Assembly: GCA_020091685.1 (NCBI GenBank) | Contig: CM034600.1 | Coordinates: 36,202,077-36,266,076, forward strand | DNA: 64,000 bases | Source: Lutjanus erythropterus | Lineage: Eukaryota; Chordata; Actinopteri; Lutjaniformes; Lutjanidae | Direction: 5' to 3' | Shown here: positions 1 through 10,199 of the stretch, piece by piece | Layout: every line of letters starts with the position of its first letter | How positions within the stretch are numbered: position 1 is the first letter of the stretch | Made by a program: the position numbers and the translations under genes | The notes under the pieces: model-generated | Told to the model about the DNA's origin: nothing | Database searches by the model: none | What the model saw: only the letters and a program-made list of their open reading frames with translations

Positions 1-562
1 GGAGTAATGAAATATCATAATGAATCAGAGCTTGTGCTGCTCAGTTAATTAAGTCATCTTGTTGCAACCTCTTGCATTCACATTACTGTGATGTTCCACA
101 TTTTCTTTTTCTTTTTTTTTTGTTGTCTTTTTTTTTTTTGGAGAATTTGCTTCAAAATTTTAAATATGTGGGTGGACACATAATTGTTGTAATTGCATGG
201 GGGATCATAACTTCATAGCCTAGATACACTCAGGAAACAGCACTTGAAATGTAAAATCAGTTGCTGTGGCTTTACTTTCCTGCATGCATCTTGTGCCATT
301 GCATGCAGTCATAGAGATAAAAATATCTGTCTCATTAGTGCTTCATTGTCCTCTCACACATAGAAGAAGTGGCACAGTGGCCCACCCAGAGTGGCACTGC
401 AGCCTTACATGGACATACACTTGAGGCTCTGAGTTTAACTGCTTATTCATCAAAGCTTAGGCAGCCAAAGTATACATGGCAACACACACGCGCGCACGCT
501 GCTGCGGCAGTAGAGATCGAACCTGGAAAACAAAACACACTGTCCAGATGAGGACGTGAGAA
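1..562. other. Upstream non-coding stretch, no feature recognised
   Basis: AT-rich sequence with T-runs at about 108-140. A 60-codon frame at 369-551 has no recognisable domains and is taken as chance. No exon or RNA gene was seen. Confidence 0.6.
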
Positions 563-657
563 GCGAAGGAGGACAGGAAAAAGAGATGTCAACAGAGAGG
601 GAGGGAGAGATGAGGAAGGGATGGTGGGAAGAGAGAAGAAGGAGAGAGATATTGGAG
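563..657 (+). repeat. Purine-rich (GA) low-complexity tract
   Basis: Nearly all A and G on the + strand with interspersed gagaggga-type units. It ends directly before a TATA-like sequence. Such tracts can be simple repeats or GAGA-like promoter elements; nothing here separates the two. Confidence 0.55.
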
Positions 658-659
658 CA

Positions 660-754
660 TATATAACCCCTGTGTATTGAGCCTGGCAGTAACCCCGGGG
701 AAATTCAGCAGCACAGCAGAGTTACTTTGCTGTTTTGATTTGATGAATATTCAT
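660..754 (+). promoter_or_regulatory. Possible core promoter: TATA-like box and palindromic POU-type site
   Basis: TATATAA lies at 660-666, just after the purine tract. About 80 bases later ATGAATATTCAT (743-754) is a perfect 12-bp palindrome of the kind bound by POU-domain dimers (MORE-type sites, consensus ATGMATATKCAT). Position 5.6 kb before the oprl1 coding exon would suit a promoter for a non-coding first exon, but no donor or transcript evidence is visible. Speculative. Confidence 0.2.
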
Positions 755-1999
755 GATCGGGTGGAGAGAGAGAGAGGGAGGGAGGCTGGTTCGTGGCAGC
801 ATTTTGACGTGTTGCTGCTGCAGCTCACACGAAGGGGTGTTGCAGAGAAAGAGAGTAATGCCTCTGTAGAAGCCTGATAGAGCTTTAGTGTATAACAGTG
901 CCATGTTGTGCAGAAACCACATTAAAGAGCATGTTCCGTAATTATGAAGAACATGAGTGCTGTGGTTTATACTGAGTCAGTCCCACATACACCAACCAGC
1001 ATGCAGCCATCCAGTTACTGACCCACATCTAAGACCAGGTCCTCGTGGAAGAAGGGGTGGGAGAAAAAAAAAAGGTTCAATTCTCTTAAGTATAATGATT
1101 CTTCTTTTCTTTTCTAATTCCTGTATCATTATTTTACTGCTGAGTTGATTTTTATTTATACATTTTTATATAATGCTGCTGAAATAAAAGACTGACATGA
1201 GATGTGCAGTGTTTTTAGAAACAGGACTCTTGATATACAGTCTTTAGAATTGTATGTTTTCACATGATCTAATGTTTAAAAAAATGCAATAAATAAATAA
1301 ATAATACAAATAATTCTAGATAAATCATGTAGGACTGCAACTCTTAAAAATCGGCACCCGAGAATGGTAATAGTATCAAACTGGGAGATAAGTATATTGT
1401 TACAGCCCTAAGTGGAAGTAAGCTAAGCAAGGTAGGACAGTGGAGCTTTTCCATTGGCAGTTTTGGCCACGCGAAGTCAAACCGCGCTCCGCTGATTTGA
1501 ATTTCCACTTCTACTTTTGTAACACAAAGCTGGAATGAATCATGCTTAAGAGGGACCTTCTGTGGAGTTGGGCCAAAGAGCCCCAGACCCACCTGGGGTT
1601 CTGGGTCGCCAACCTTCTACCCATCAAACAAGTGCACAGTCTAGAGCTGAGAGAAAGACACTTGTGTCTGTGTGTTCAGCTCTCAGTAATTTTGTGGCTT
1701 TCTTACTAAATCTCTTTGGTTTGAAGTTTAGTTTCTCTCCAGCCTTCCTTTTTTGTACTTTCAGGTATTTTACCATTTACTGATGAAAACCTAACATTCA
1801 ATGATATTACTGCTTTGTAATGAAAGTTTTGCTAACAAAATAATAATAATAATAATATGGGGGAAAATCAAGTGTTGTTCCACGGTTTTACTGCCATGCG
1901 GATCAAGCGTCATTGATCTTCAGTTAAAAGACACACGTTCAAGCAGGTTGAGTGGAGATACAAATCCCTGCCGTGCTGGTGTGCAGAGTCAAACTGAAT

Positions 2000-2520
2000 C
2001 TAGTGAAGCCAACACGTGTATGGAAAAAATGGTACATGAGTTCTTCCATGTCCACCCGCTCTCCCTGGGGGATCCTAAATGGGATATAACCATTCCAGCA
2101 TGTTCTAGTTCTGCCCTGGGGTATCCTCACTGTTGAACATTCCTGAAATGTGTCGAAGAGACTCAGCTCACAAATGCCGAAACCACCTTAACTGGCTCCT
2201 TTTCAATATGAAGGAGCAGCAGCTCTTTCTTCACTACAACTCGTGCCAAATCAAACCACTCGTCAATCTTATGCTCCAGCTTATCCCCACTCGAGAACAA
2301 GACCCCGAAATGTTTCAACTCCCGTTATTTGGGGCAGAAAGTCACTCCAAACCCTGGAGTGGGCAACCCTTTCTGGCACGCTACCATGGTCTCAGGTGTG
2401 GACGCGCTGACTCCCATCCTGCCTCTTCACACTTGGATGCCTCAGTGCATACTGCCTGTCATGGCAGAACCACATCATCTTCAAAGAGAAGAGATGCACT
2501 TAACCAGATTGGCGCAGCAA
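2000..2520 (-). mobile_element. Non-LTR retrotransposon (LINE) reverse-transcriptase tail, degenerate and internally deleted
   Basis: Read on the minus strand, this matches in pieces the C-terminal end of a LINE ORF2 that is very common in fish. The segment around 2290-2345 corresponds to the coding of EEFKYLGVLF-like residues, and 2165-2225 to the ERSQLRWFGHLIRM-like region. Around 2085-2140 is the terminal part after it. Stops and frameshifts break the frame, and a block between about 2225 and 2275 is shortened compared with intact copies as I recall them. It is a dead 5'-truncated copy. Exact clade not assigned. Confidence 0.72.
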
Positions 2521-2530
2521 ATACTGACTA

Positions 2531-4764
2531 GCATACCAAATGTGTTAGCCTGGTTCCAGTATCACCACCCACATTGTAGATTTGTTCAGCAATTCCAATA
2601 GACCTGGAATTGAACGATGCTTCCCCAGTCAGTCAACCAATCAGAGCTCTTAGAGAAGCTCTTAGAGAAGACTGTGGAAAATATTCTGCAGGTAGCATGC
2701 TTCTCATTTTTACCCGACTGTGCCTGTTGCCGATTGAAACGACTGACATTGCCAGTGGCAGATTAAAACCTCTCGAGCTAATAAACGCTATGATTAAAAT
2801 GGAAAGTCTGGCTATTGTCTGGTTAATGCGCCACATGCCAGTGAGTCAGTGTGCTGTTGTAGTTCAGCAGGGATCATTAGAGTGGTGACTCTCCTCCAGA
2901 GCAATGATCAGCTGATTTCCTCACGTCAGTTTAAGAATCTCGCTGCTAAACATTGATTCATATCATATCAATGAATCGGGACCCTCAGTTAAAGTCTGTG
3001 TAAAGGAAAAAGGGAGATTTTCCTCTAAACCCATTGTACATGTTAGAGGATAAAGTATGTAGTACTCTACTGTGGAGATAGACTGTTAAATTGTTGTTCA
3101 TGACCTGAAATAAGGCTCAGTGATGTGCCAGAGCCATGGCCCCAAACTTTATAAAAGCCCCACAAACTGACATGAAAAAACATTGCCTCCCTCTCCATAG
3201 GGGTCAGCTACAAACACTCCTTAAGCGACTCTCTCAGTCCAAATCAGCCCGGCAGTTCACTATAGCTCACTTCGCTTCCAACAACCCAACACAGAAGAAA
3301 AATAAGTACCACCCTCTCAGTATCCCCAGAATCTGGTGGTTCAGACATGTCTAGACAAGTCCAATAAAGCTGCTAGAGAAGCGTCCAGGTTTCAGGTAAT
3401 TTTCAGAGGAAACTACTCATTTTCATTTCATGCTTTAGAGACCCAATTTTAGATACTTGACAATTTTGTAATAATTCAAATTTGGCTGAGTGGTTAATAT
3501 GTAGCGTGACAAACTCAGATCGCACATTTAGCCTTGCTTTACATGATATTTAATTTATAATCTGCATACACATTTTTTCAGCCTAACATTGATGAAACAG
3601 AGCAGCTAATATCACCACAGCAGTCCAAAATATTTCCACACTGCTAATTTATTTCCCAGAGGGGAATAAATAGCCCACATAGCCTTGGCTGCTTGCCATT
3701 ATCTTCCTGCTGCTAGCACTGTTTGAATATAGAGGAAGGAGCTGCACTGGTCAGTAATGGTGACATAGACATGCCACACTATAGACCCAAATATTTTATA
3801 TTTTTCAAACAAATTGAGGCAAGCATTTGCCACAATTTTCATGAGTTATGAAACTCAAAAGCTGGATGTTGTGCACTCTTTGATTACAGTTAAAATTAAT
3901 TAAGCATACTCAAACATTTTCGGTAAAAGCAACTCATCACATTTTTATTCATCTCTCTTAAGTTAACAGAACTTGATACTTTTAAGTATAAAAAAACCAG
4001 TATTTCATGTTCAGCAAACTCAATAGTTATTAGTTTCTTTTTGGGACCTTATTTCCCTCATGGATTAATAGAAAATTATGAGTTTAATAAACACAAAAGA
4101 ATGAAAACTTTATTGGCACTAAAATTTTGTGTAGAGGTTCTACTAACTACTAATTAAAAATGCTACGTTTTCACGTCTTATTACAAATAATTATTTTGAG
4201 CTTTTGGTTTTACAAATTTCAAAACAAAGGTTTATCTTAAAGATGACACGTCGGGCTGAATGAATGAAGTGAAACAAAGTCAGTTCAGTCTGACAGTGAG
4301 TATTAATCCATGGCTGAAAACAATGCCAAATAAATACACCAAGTCCTCCTCTCTGAGTAATGTAAAAAAAAAAAAACACTATTAGATGTTCTAGAAAATG
4401 ACTGAGCCTGGAAAGTAAACTATGTATTGGTGGCCTGACCAATGGGCTTTTGACTGAGGGCACCTCAGACGTCAGAGGTCAGAAATAACTGAGAGATGGA
4501 ATAACATAATCCTGTAGTTGGATAAACATTTTGTTTTGGTTTAAAATCATTCATTTTGTGTTCCTCTTTAGAATCATTCCTATTAAAAATCCCGGTATAT
4601 ATCAACACTGTTTTCCCTCTCTGTTTTCACTGCGTTAACAGCCATAAATATTCATAAAATAGTCACCCCCCCTTCCTCATTCTTCATTTCGTAGACTCTC
4701 TCACACATTTTGGCATTAATATATTCCTCACGTGGCAGTACATTAATAGTAAATTTGATGCTGT
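2531..4764. other. Non-coding stretch, no recognised gene
   Basis: Mostly AT-rich unique-looking sequence. Frames at 2610-2888 and 4191-4463 (minus) show no domains or codon pattern I recognise. A 12-base direct repeat (tcttagagaagc type) sits at about 2650-2670. Confidence 0.55.
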
Positions 4765-5065
4765 CAATTCCTCTCCTCATTTTTCCAGTTTCCTCCATCT
4801 CTTGACTTCTTTTCTTCCTCTCCCTCCTCCCCGTCTATTCAGTTTTCTCCCCTTTTCTCTCCTCTTTTGCCCTATTTCCTTGCTTCTCAGGCTTCTTCCT
4901 TCATTCCTCACCCTCTTCCGCTTCTCTTTCTGTGCTTTTCTTCATCATCCATTTCCTCCTTTCCTCCCCCTCCCCTGTTTATTTCTTTACTTCACCCTCT
5001 CGTCTTTCCTTATTCCATCTACCCTCTCCTCTCGCTTTTTTCCCCAGCTGTCTGTCCTGTTTTAT
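4765..5065 (+). repeat. Long polypyrimidine (CT-rich) tract
   Basis: About 300 bases are overwhelmingly C and T on the + strand, ending in tttccccag then ctgtctgtcc. Open frames over it (4802-5149, 4867-5088) are products of low complexity. Such tracts can form triplex (H-) DNA or recruit polypyrimidine-binding proteins. A function here is not shown. Confidence 0.7.
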
Positions 5066-5589
5066 TTATCGACCTTACCACTGCTTAAAGCAACCTTTGT
5101 TTGCATCCAGCAAAGCGGGAAGTGGTGTGACATTGTAATACTGCCATGAAAAGTCTGGACTGGCTCGGGTGCACACAGAATGACTTTCACACCTAAAATC
5201 AGAGTATGCATCACGTGTCCTACTGTTGATGTTGGTTTCTCTAAACCATGAAGATGACCTTTAACCAACTGACCTTTACCTTGTTTTTGAGAAACATGCA
5301 CTAACAGTACCAACTGTGTAAAGCAGATATAGGTTGAAGAAAGAGTCAAATCAAAAACAGATATTTTTCCTCTTACCTGCAGTGCTATTTATCCATCTAG
5401 ATTGTTTTGGTGTGAGTCACTGAGATTTGTGTTAAAGGCCGCAGAGATGTCAAGATAATCCACAGACCTTGTGGATGTATTTAAAAAAAAAAAGGAAGAT
5501 AGTGGTTCATTTCCGAACCATTGATGGGTGTAAATAAAATGATTTTCCTTAATCATCTTGCTTGAGGCGGTTTATTCTCCATGTTCATA

Positions 5590-5790
5590 TAAAACTTAAT
5601 TTGTACAGCGCTTTTCATATAAGAAGTACAGCCCAACGTGCTTTACAACAAAGAAACCACATGCACCAAGTGTTTCACATAAAAATAGGAATTTAACGCC
5701 ATAATTAATGTAAAATAAGAAAGCATCTTCACGTGGATAAAACCCTACAAATAGAAATCATAACATAATATGGAAAATAAAACCTACTGC

Positions 5791-5828
<38 letters not shown>

Positions 5829-5905
5829 TAAAAATAATAAAATTAGAGTAAAAGAATGCATAAAATCAAGGAAAATGCAAAGCAAAATACAACAAAAAAT
5901 ACTAT
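5590..5905 (+). repeat. Dispersed teleost repeat fragment with AAT microsatellite (family A, copy 1)
   Basis: Begins with an acagcgcttttcat block followed by gtgctttacaa about 30 bases later, a signature repeated in altered form at 25910-25960. The remainder is A-rich and includes an (AAT)n run at 5790-5826 and the phrase agaatgcataaaatcaa, also present near 24365. I recognise it as a common fish interspersed repeat but cannot assign its class. Confidence 0.5.
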
Positions 5906-5953
5906 TTTATTAGTCAGCATTAAGTCAGTCAGTAATTGTACAGTGCCACAGAG

Positions 5954-6167
5954 CAGTGTTTCCCAATCCTGGTGCTCAGAGTTCACTGCCCTGCATGTTT
6001 TAGATGTTTCCCTGCTCCAACACACCTGATTCAAATGATCAGGTCATTATCAGGCATCTGCAGAGGCTTGATGACGAGATGGTCATTTGAATCAGGTGTG
6101 TTGGAGCAGGGAAACATCTAAAGCATGCAGGGCAGTGAACTCTGAGGACCAGGTTTGGGAAACACCG
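5954..6167. mobile_element. Palindromic hAT-type MITE with 8-bp target-site duplication
   Basis: A 214-bp foldback. The left end begins CAGTGTTTCCCAATCCTGG and the right end is its near-perfect reverse complement, finishing GGTTTGGGAAACACCG. The arms share long blocks such as ctgccctgcatg and ctccaacacacctgattcaa around a short centre near 6040-6080. Flanks ccacagag (5946-5953) and ccatagag (6168-6175) match at 7 of 8 positions, the duplication length made by hAT transposases. It is non-coding and mobilised in trans. It lies about 170 bp before the proposed oprl1 exon. Confidence 0.88.
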
Positions 6168-6336
6168 CCATAGAGAACACCTGTGCATCACTGCAGCAAG
6201 GTGAGAAGTTGAACAACTAGAGGTCGTACAATTTGTGACAGACATAGTCAGTTTTGGCTCAGCTCTATCATGATATTACATCTGAGAGTGTGTCAGATGT
6301 TGGCTCTCTTGTCTAACCACACTTCCCTCCGTCCTT

Positions 6337-6374
6337 CAGGTGGGTCTAAGACTCCTTCCCCTCGCTCTCGGTCA
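6337..6374 (+). other. Two candidate splice acceptors just 5' of the oprl1 start codon
   Basis: Two pyrimidine tract-AG sites precede the ATG. The first ends in ccgtccttcag with AG at 6338-6339, giving an exon from 6340 and a 38-base 5' UTR. The second ends in ctcggtcag with AG at 6373-6374, giving an exon from 6375 with three bases before the ATG. Either implies a non-coding upstream exon, as in mammalian OPRL1. Alternatively the exon could simply begin further upstream. The sequence alone does not decide. Confidence 0.45.
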
Positions 6375-6377
6375 GAG

Positions 6378-6583
6378 ATGGAGTTCCCGGACGAGCTCCT
6401 GCTGGCCGAGCTCGGCAAGCTGCAGTTCTACAACGACTCGTTCTTCCAGAACAACTTCAGCAGCATCAATGAGACTGACGCCTTACTGCCAACGGGGGTG
6501 AAGGTCACCATCGTGGTCGTCTACATGATCGTCTGCGTCATCGGCCTCGTGGGAAACTTCCTGGTCATGTACGTCATCATAAG
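6378..6583 (+). CDS. oprl1: Nociceptin/orphanin FQ receptor, first coding exon (N-terminus plus TM1); partial gene
   Basis: Encodes residues 1-68 and two bases of codon 69 of a class A opioid-family GPCR. This is normally a Gi/o-coupled plasma-membrane receptor for the peptide nociceptin. Residues 1-40 form a short extracellular tail with three N-glycosylation sequons (N19-D-S, N26-F-S, N31-E-T). TM1 spans about residues 41-68 and contains the conserved G-N pair (N60 = position 1.50) followed by FLVMYVIIR. The stretch LPTGVKVTIV before TM1 resembles the NOP receptor, whose human form has LPLGLKVTIV, more than the mu, delta or kappa receptors. The roughly 40-residue N-terminus also suits NOP; the mu receptor tail is much longer. 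The chosen ATG follows two possible splice acceptors. An upstream in-frame ATG at 6270 would add 36 residues without receptor character. The exon ends inside an Arg codon (phase 2) at AG|gtaaga, the opioid-family intron position. Exons for TM2-TM7 were not found. Alternative: a mu-type receptor, less likely. Confidence 0.82.
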
Positions 6584-6590
6584 GTAAGAG
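6584..6590 (+). other. oprl1: Splice donor of oprl1 intron 1
   Basis: The exon end AAG is followed by gtaagag, a near-ideal vertebrate donor. It interrupts an Arg codon after two bases, the same phase and place as the TM1 intron in opioid receptor genes. The reading frame meets a stop directly past it, as expected for an intron. Confidence 0.85.
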
Positions 6591-7320
6591 GAATGCGAGT
6601 TCACGCAGCTTCACAGGACAAGAATTTAACTTGTTATAATAAATGTTTTTTCTCGAATTTTTTACAAACAAGACCGAGGCAAACAGTAGAATCAAGTAAA
6701 GAATAGTAGATTCTTGAGAATTCTTGAGACAAGTGGAAATGATCTCACGATGCTGGCGGATGTTTTCACTTTGTTTAAGCCTTTGACTTACACAGAGGGC
6801 AGAGGATATTTTTGCAGTAAGCCTTGATTTCATTTTTAGCCTGCTCTTATTGAAAAGGATCTGTGTGAGATTTTATGGTCTCAGCACATAAATAGTTGAG
6901 AAACCTGGAAAGCTCAGATCTCCACTTTGGTGACACATTTTCAGGCATCGCTCTGGATCAAAGGCTTTATTGTTGCAAATGATGATATGGCCACTGTAGC
7001 GATCCACACTGACAGGATGAAATACTTTAAATACATCTGTAAATGAGACTAAACAGATAAAAAAAAGGCTATTCAATGTTTTCAGCTGTTTTATATAGTT
7101 ATAGTTGTGAGGATTCAGTTTTATTCAAGTCACGGCTCAGTTTATGAGAGACCTGGAGTTGGCGAGGAAAAGGCGAGGAAGCGCCGGTCTGTACGGGTCA
7201 GCCTTTAACCAAGCACGCAGCCCAGCTCATGTCCCCGGTTTCTGTTACCTCTCCCTCCGCCATCTGCGTTGTTTCGGCAATGCCGATACTCTCTGGGATC
7301 CATAAGATCTCCGGGGGGAT
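6591..7320. other. Intronic stretch, nothing recognised
   Basis: Sequence directly after the first oprl1 coding exon. No second exon, RNA gene or clear repeat was seen. Short frames on both strands lack domains. Confidence 0.55.
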
Positions 7321-7329
7321 GAAAGAAGT

Positions 7330-8462
7330 CTCACGTCCTTGCACTTGCACTCAAGTCCAAATTTCTAAACTTTTGAGCTCAAAACAAGTCAAAATGCGCT
7401 TTTCACCAAATGTCATTTTAACGACAGAGCCTCTGCTTGATTGGATGCTGCAGGGTTGGTTCAAACAAAGTGGATCTGGGGAATTAAGAGGTCTCTAGGG
7501 GGGTTCGATGATGTTGTGAAGTAGTGAGGGATCGTGGGAGTTGTTGTCTTCATTTGTAAACAACCACCATAGCTGATGCAAATCTATGACGCAGGCAGAA
7601 ATCATGTACATGTTCGAGGTGTTTTCCAGGAAGCTATAGCAGCTAGCCGCTAGCTAGCGATGGTTAGTAGGATACGCAGGTTTTCTTTGAATATATTACA
7701 GATTTCTCTGCATTTGACCATTGTTGGAAACATTTGGATGATATTAGTACACAACAAACGATATTACATGTCTAGAGCAGCCATTCACAAAAAAACTGCA
7801 GCCCAGTTTGAAATCTGAAAATCTTCTAGGGCCCACCTAAACCTTTAATCAGAATCAACACAGAGACTAGTTGTACTCACGACGAGTCATATGATACTTG
7901 ACAAGTGTTGTGTGTGACAGGTCTCGAAATAAATTACAACACCTGTTTAACTAGGTCAGATAAATGAAGAATAACACGTAATTTAAATCCCATTGCTTTG
8001 TTTCAATAGTTCTGCTTACTTTTTTAATTAATCGTGAATATTTTATTGTCATTTCAAACTTCTGAAACTGAAACTTAAAAACATTTTATTTATTTTACTG
8101 ACCTCTCAAGGCTCACCTGCGGGGCCGTCACGCACAAGTAGTGGGCTGCAGCCCACACTTTGGGAGTCACTGGTCTGAGTCATTTTAATGCGGAAATTAT
8201 ACATATTGCAGTTTTAAGTTTTGACTTGCATGAATAGTATTAAAGTGAGTTGATTCATAATGCAAAATGAACTGATTTATAGATTAACACACTTTTTAAT
8301 CTCTGGCCTCGTGAGGTGCTATCAATTATTTTCATATCAAAAGGCTCAGGTCCAAGTGAAGTCTCGAGTCACTGATGTTAAATTCCAATATCAGTTGCAA
8401 GTTTCTTTTGATTTTGTCTTCTCAAGTCCAAGTCATGGGACTCGAGTCAACACCTCTTGTTG
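7330..8462. mobile_element. Degenerate repeat rich in GACTTGAGTC-like motifs, split by a nested hAT element (family B, copy 1)
   Basis: Blocks at 7330-7400 (cactcaagtccaa) and 8327-8462 (gtctcgagtcac, caagtccaagtcatgggact, ending gtcaacacctctt) share the ACTCGAGTC/CAAGTCC vocabulary seen again at 29754-29885. The right end read in reverse (aagaggtgttgactcgagtc) resembles the start of the 29754 copy (cagaggtgggaaagtcagac), suggesting an inverted-repeat DNA transposon. The left boundary is uncertain. Confidence 0.4.
7778..8172. mobile_element. hAT-type non-autonomous DNA transposon with target-site duplication
   Basis: 395 bp. It starts CAGCCATTCACA and ends TTTGGGAGTCACTG, degenerate forms of the CAGTGGTTCTCAA / TTGAGAACCACTG ends of Charlie-like hAT elements. 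Both ends carry ctgcagccca in inverted orientation (about 7796 and 8146). The left flank gtctagag (7770-7777) and right flank gtctgagt (8173-8180) look like a decayed 8-bp duplication, and the left one fits the preferred hAT target nTCTAGAn. No transposase frame. Confidence 0.72.
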
Positions 8463-8811
8463 CAGGATGAAAAGGAATCAGGCTCTTTCAAGCTGATTTT
8501 GTCAGCATCAGTTTTTCAAAGCACGCGACTCGCCCTCAGAATGGGTCCTCATGCATTTGTGTACTGATTGTGCACATGTGCCCGATTGTGTGTGTGGAAA
8601 GCTTGGCAGGCAACTGTACAGGTCATGGGTGCCACCTTCTTTTCTATGTGTGTGTGTGTTTGCACATGCAGGCACAGTATTCCCTGTGGATTTGATTGAA
8701 ACAAGCGTAGGTAAACACACAATGTTGTGTGAGTTTGTGTGTGTGTGTGCAGTCATGGTTGGCCCGACAGGCAGCTGCTGTCCGCTCATGTATATCATGT
8801 TGAACCAAGAG

Positions 8812-8813
<2 letters not shown>

Positions 8814-8866
<53 letters not shown>

Positions 8867-8878
8867 GTGTGTGTGTGT
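8814..8878. repeat. (TG)n microsatellite
   Basis: About 32 TG units with a single GC interruption at 8861-8862. Frames running through it (8551-8967 and the minus-strand counterpart) are low-complexity and not genes. Confidence 0.97.
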
Positions 8879-9000
8879 TGCTGGGATACTTTGCTGTACT
8901 TTTGCTCTGTATTAAAGCCCAGTATTTGTTTGGTCAAGACAGGCATCACATCAAGCAGGACGAGTAACGCGTGATGGACAGCTTTGTCCTTGCTTCTGGT

Positions 9001-9951
9001 TTTTAAACTGGAAAAACATGGAGGTGGTATGGACATGTTGTCAAATTCCTCCCTAAACTGTCAATCAGTTCCTGCATAAATCTGAGAAAAGAAAATAACG
9101 GAGTGACAGAAGTGTGCATCATTATGTGCAGATGAACAACTGCAGTGATCCTTTACATTAATTCTCTCTGGAACTCCAGTGGAGGAGTACAATACCATTT
9201 TTCAAAAAGATAATTTTTCATTTGTTGTTTTGATGATGGTGGTTGTAGACCATTGTGTAACTGGGCTGGGATTGTTCACATAATTTTCAAACCATGTGCA
9301 ATGGTATCTATGGAAGAATCTGCATTTGTTACATTATTCCACACTTCAGTTCAGGGTTTGGATTGTTGAAAGGTGACTCCCAGTGGATGTTTAACATCTA
9401 AAATCTTAAGACAAAAACTGAGTCTGTGAGATTTGTGAGCTTATGTTTCATAAAATACTAAAAGACTTATTACTGGATTTTAATTGATCCACTGTCAGCT
9501 TAACCCAAACTGCATCTTTGATTCCCATATGATACAACAAATTGAACAGCCAACAATTAGTTCTTTGTCTTCTTCCTGTACAATATGAAATTTGCCTTAG
9601 AATTTCGCTGGTGATTTACATGAGATGCAAAAAAATGCAATAAGCAGATATTCACAATGATGATTTCACCTCAGACTTATTTTATGAGCCAAATATCGCC
9701 CTCTCTCGCATACTGTATAGATCTACATCAGGAACGTCATGCACATCTGGTTGTTTACATATGTGAGGCTGTGGATAGCTTTCCATTTCGTGTGTGTTTG
9801 TGCCGAAGTAGTGCAAACAACATGTAATGGTTTGTGCCAAATTGCAAGAATAAAATGACGGTTGATAAGACTGGAACACGACAGGGTGAATTTTCCTTTA
9901 GTGCTGCACTAAGACCTGAAGTGGAGAGAAAATTATGTTTTATTACATATT

Positions 9952-9955
<4 letters not shown>
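9001..9955. other. Intronic stretch, nothing recognised
   Basis: No exon-like frame, repeat or RNA fold was noticed. The minus-strand frame at 9682-9879 has no recognisable domain. Confidence 0.5.

Positions 9956-10011
<56 letters not shown>
9956..10011. repeat. Compound (TG)n(GA)n microsatellite
   Basis: About 13 TG units pass directly into about 14 GA units. Confidence 0.96.
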
Positions 10012-10013
<2 letters not shown>

Positions 10014-10117
10014 ATGTTGGCTCCATGCTACCTCCTTTGTTACAGATAATTACTTTCCTTGTTACACCTGATCTCACCCTGACATCGACATGCAGTTCTG
10101 AATAGACATATGAGTCA

Positions 10118-10124
<7 letters not shown>

Positions 10125-10190
<66 letters not shown>
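10125..10190. repeat. (AC)n microsatellite
   Basis: 33 uninterrupted AC units. It is the complement of the TG run 170 bases upstream, so the two can pair within one strand. Confidence 0.97.
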
Positions 10191-10192
<2 letters not shown>

Positions 10193-10199
10193 GGAATCA

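Noticed and set aside
2133-2531. 132-residue + frame
   Set aside because: It is the antisense of a LINE reverse-transcriptase relic.
4802-5149. 115-residue frame
   Set aside because: Ser/Phe/Leu/Pro-rich product of the polypyrimidine tract.
6270-6377. Upstream in-frame ATG that would extend the receptor by 36 residues
   Set aside because: The added residues lack receptor character and cross two likely splice acceptors. The 6378 ATG gives a NOP-like N-terminus length.
8551-9036. Overlapping 130-138-residue frames on both strands
   Set aside because: Both run through the TG microsatellite, and the products are Cys/Val or His/Thr runs. No splice context or domain.
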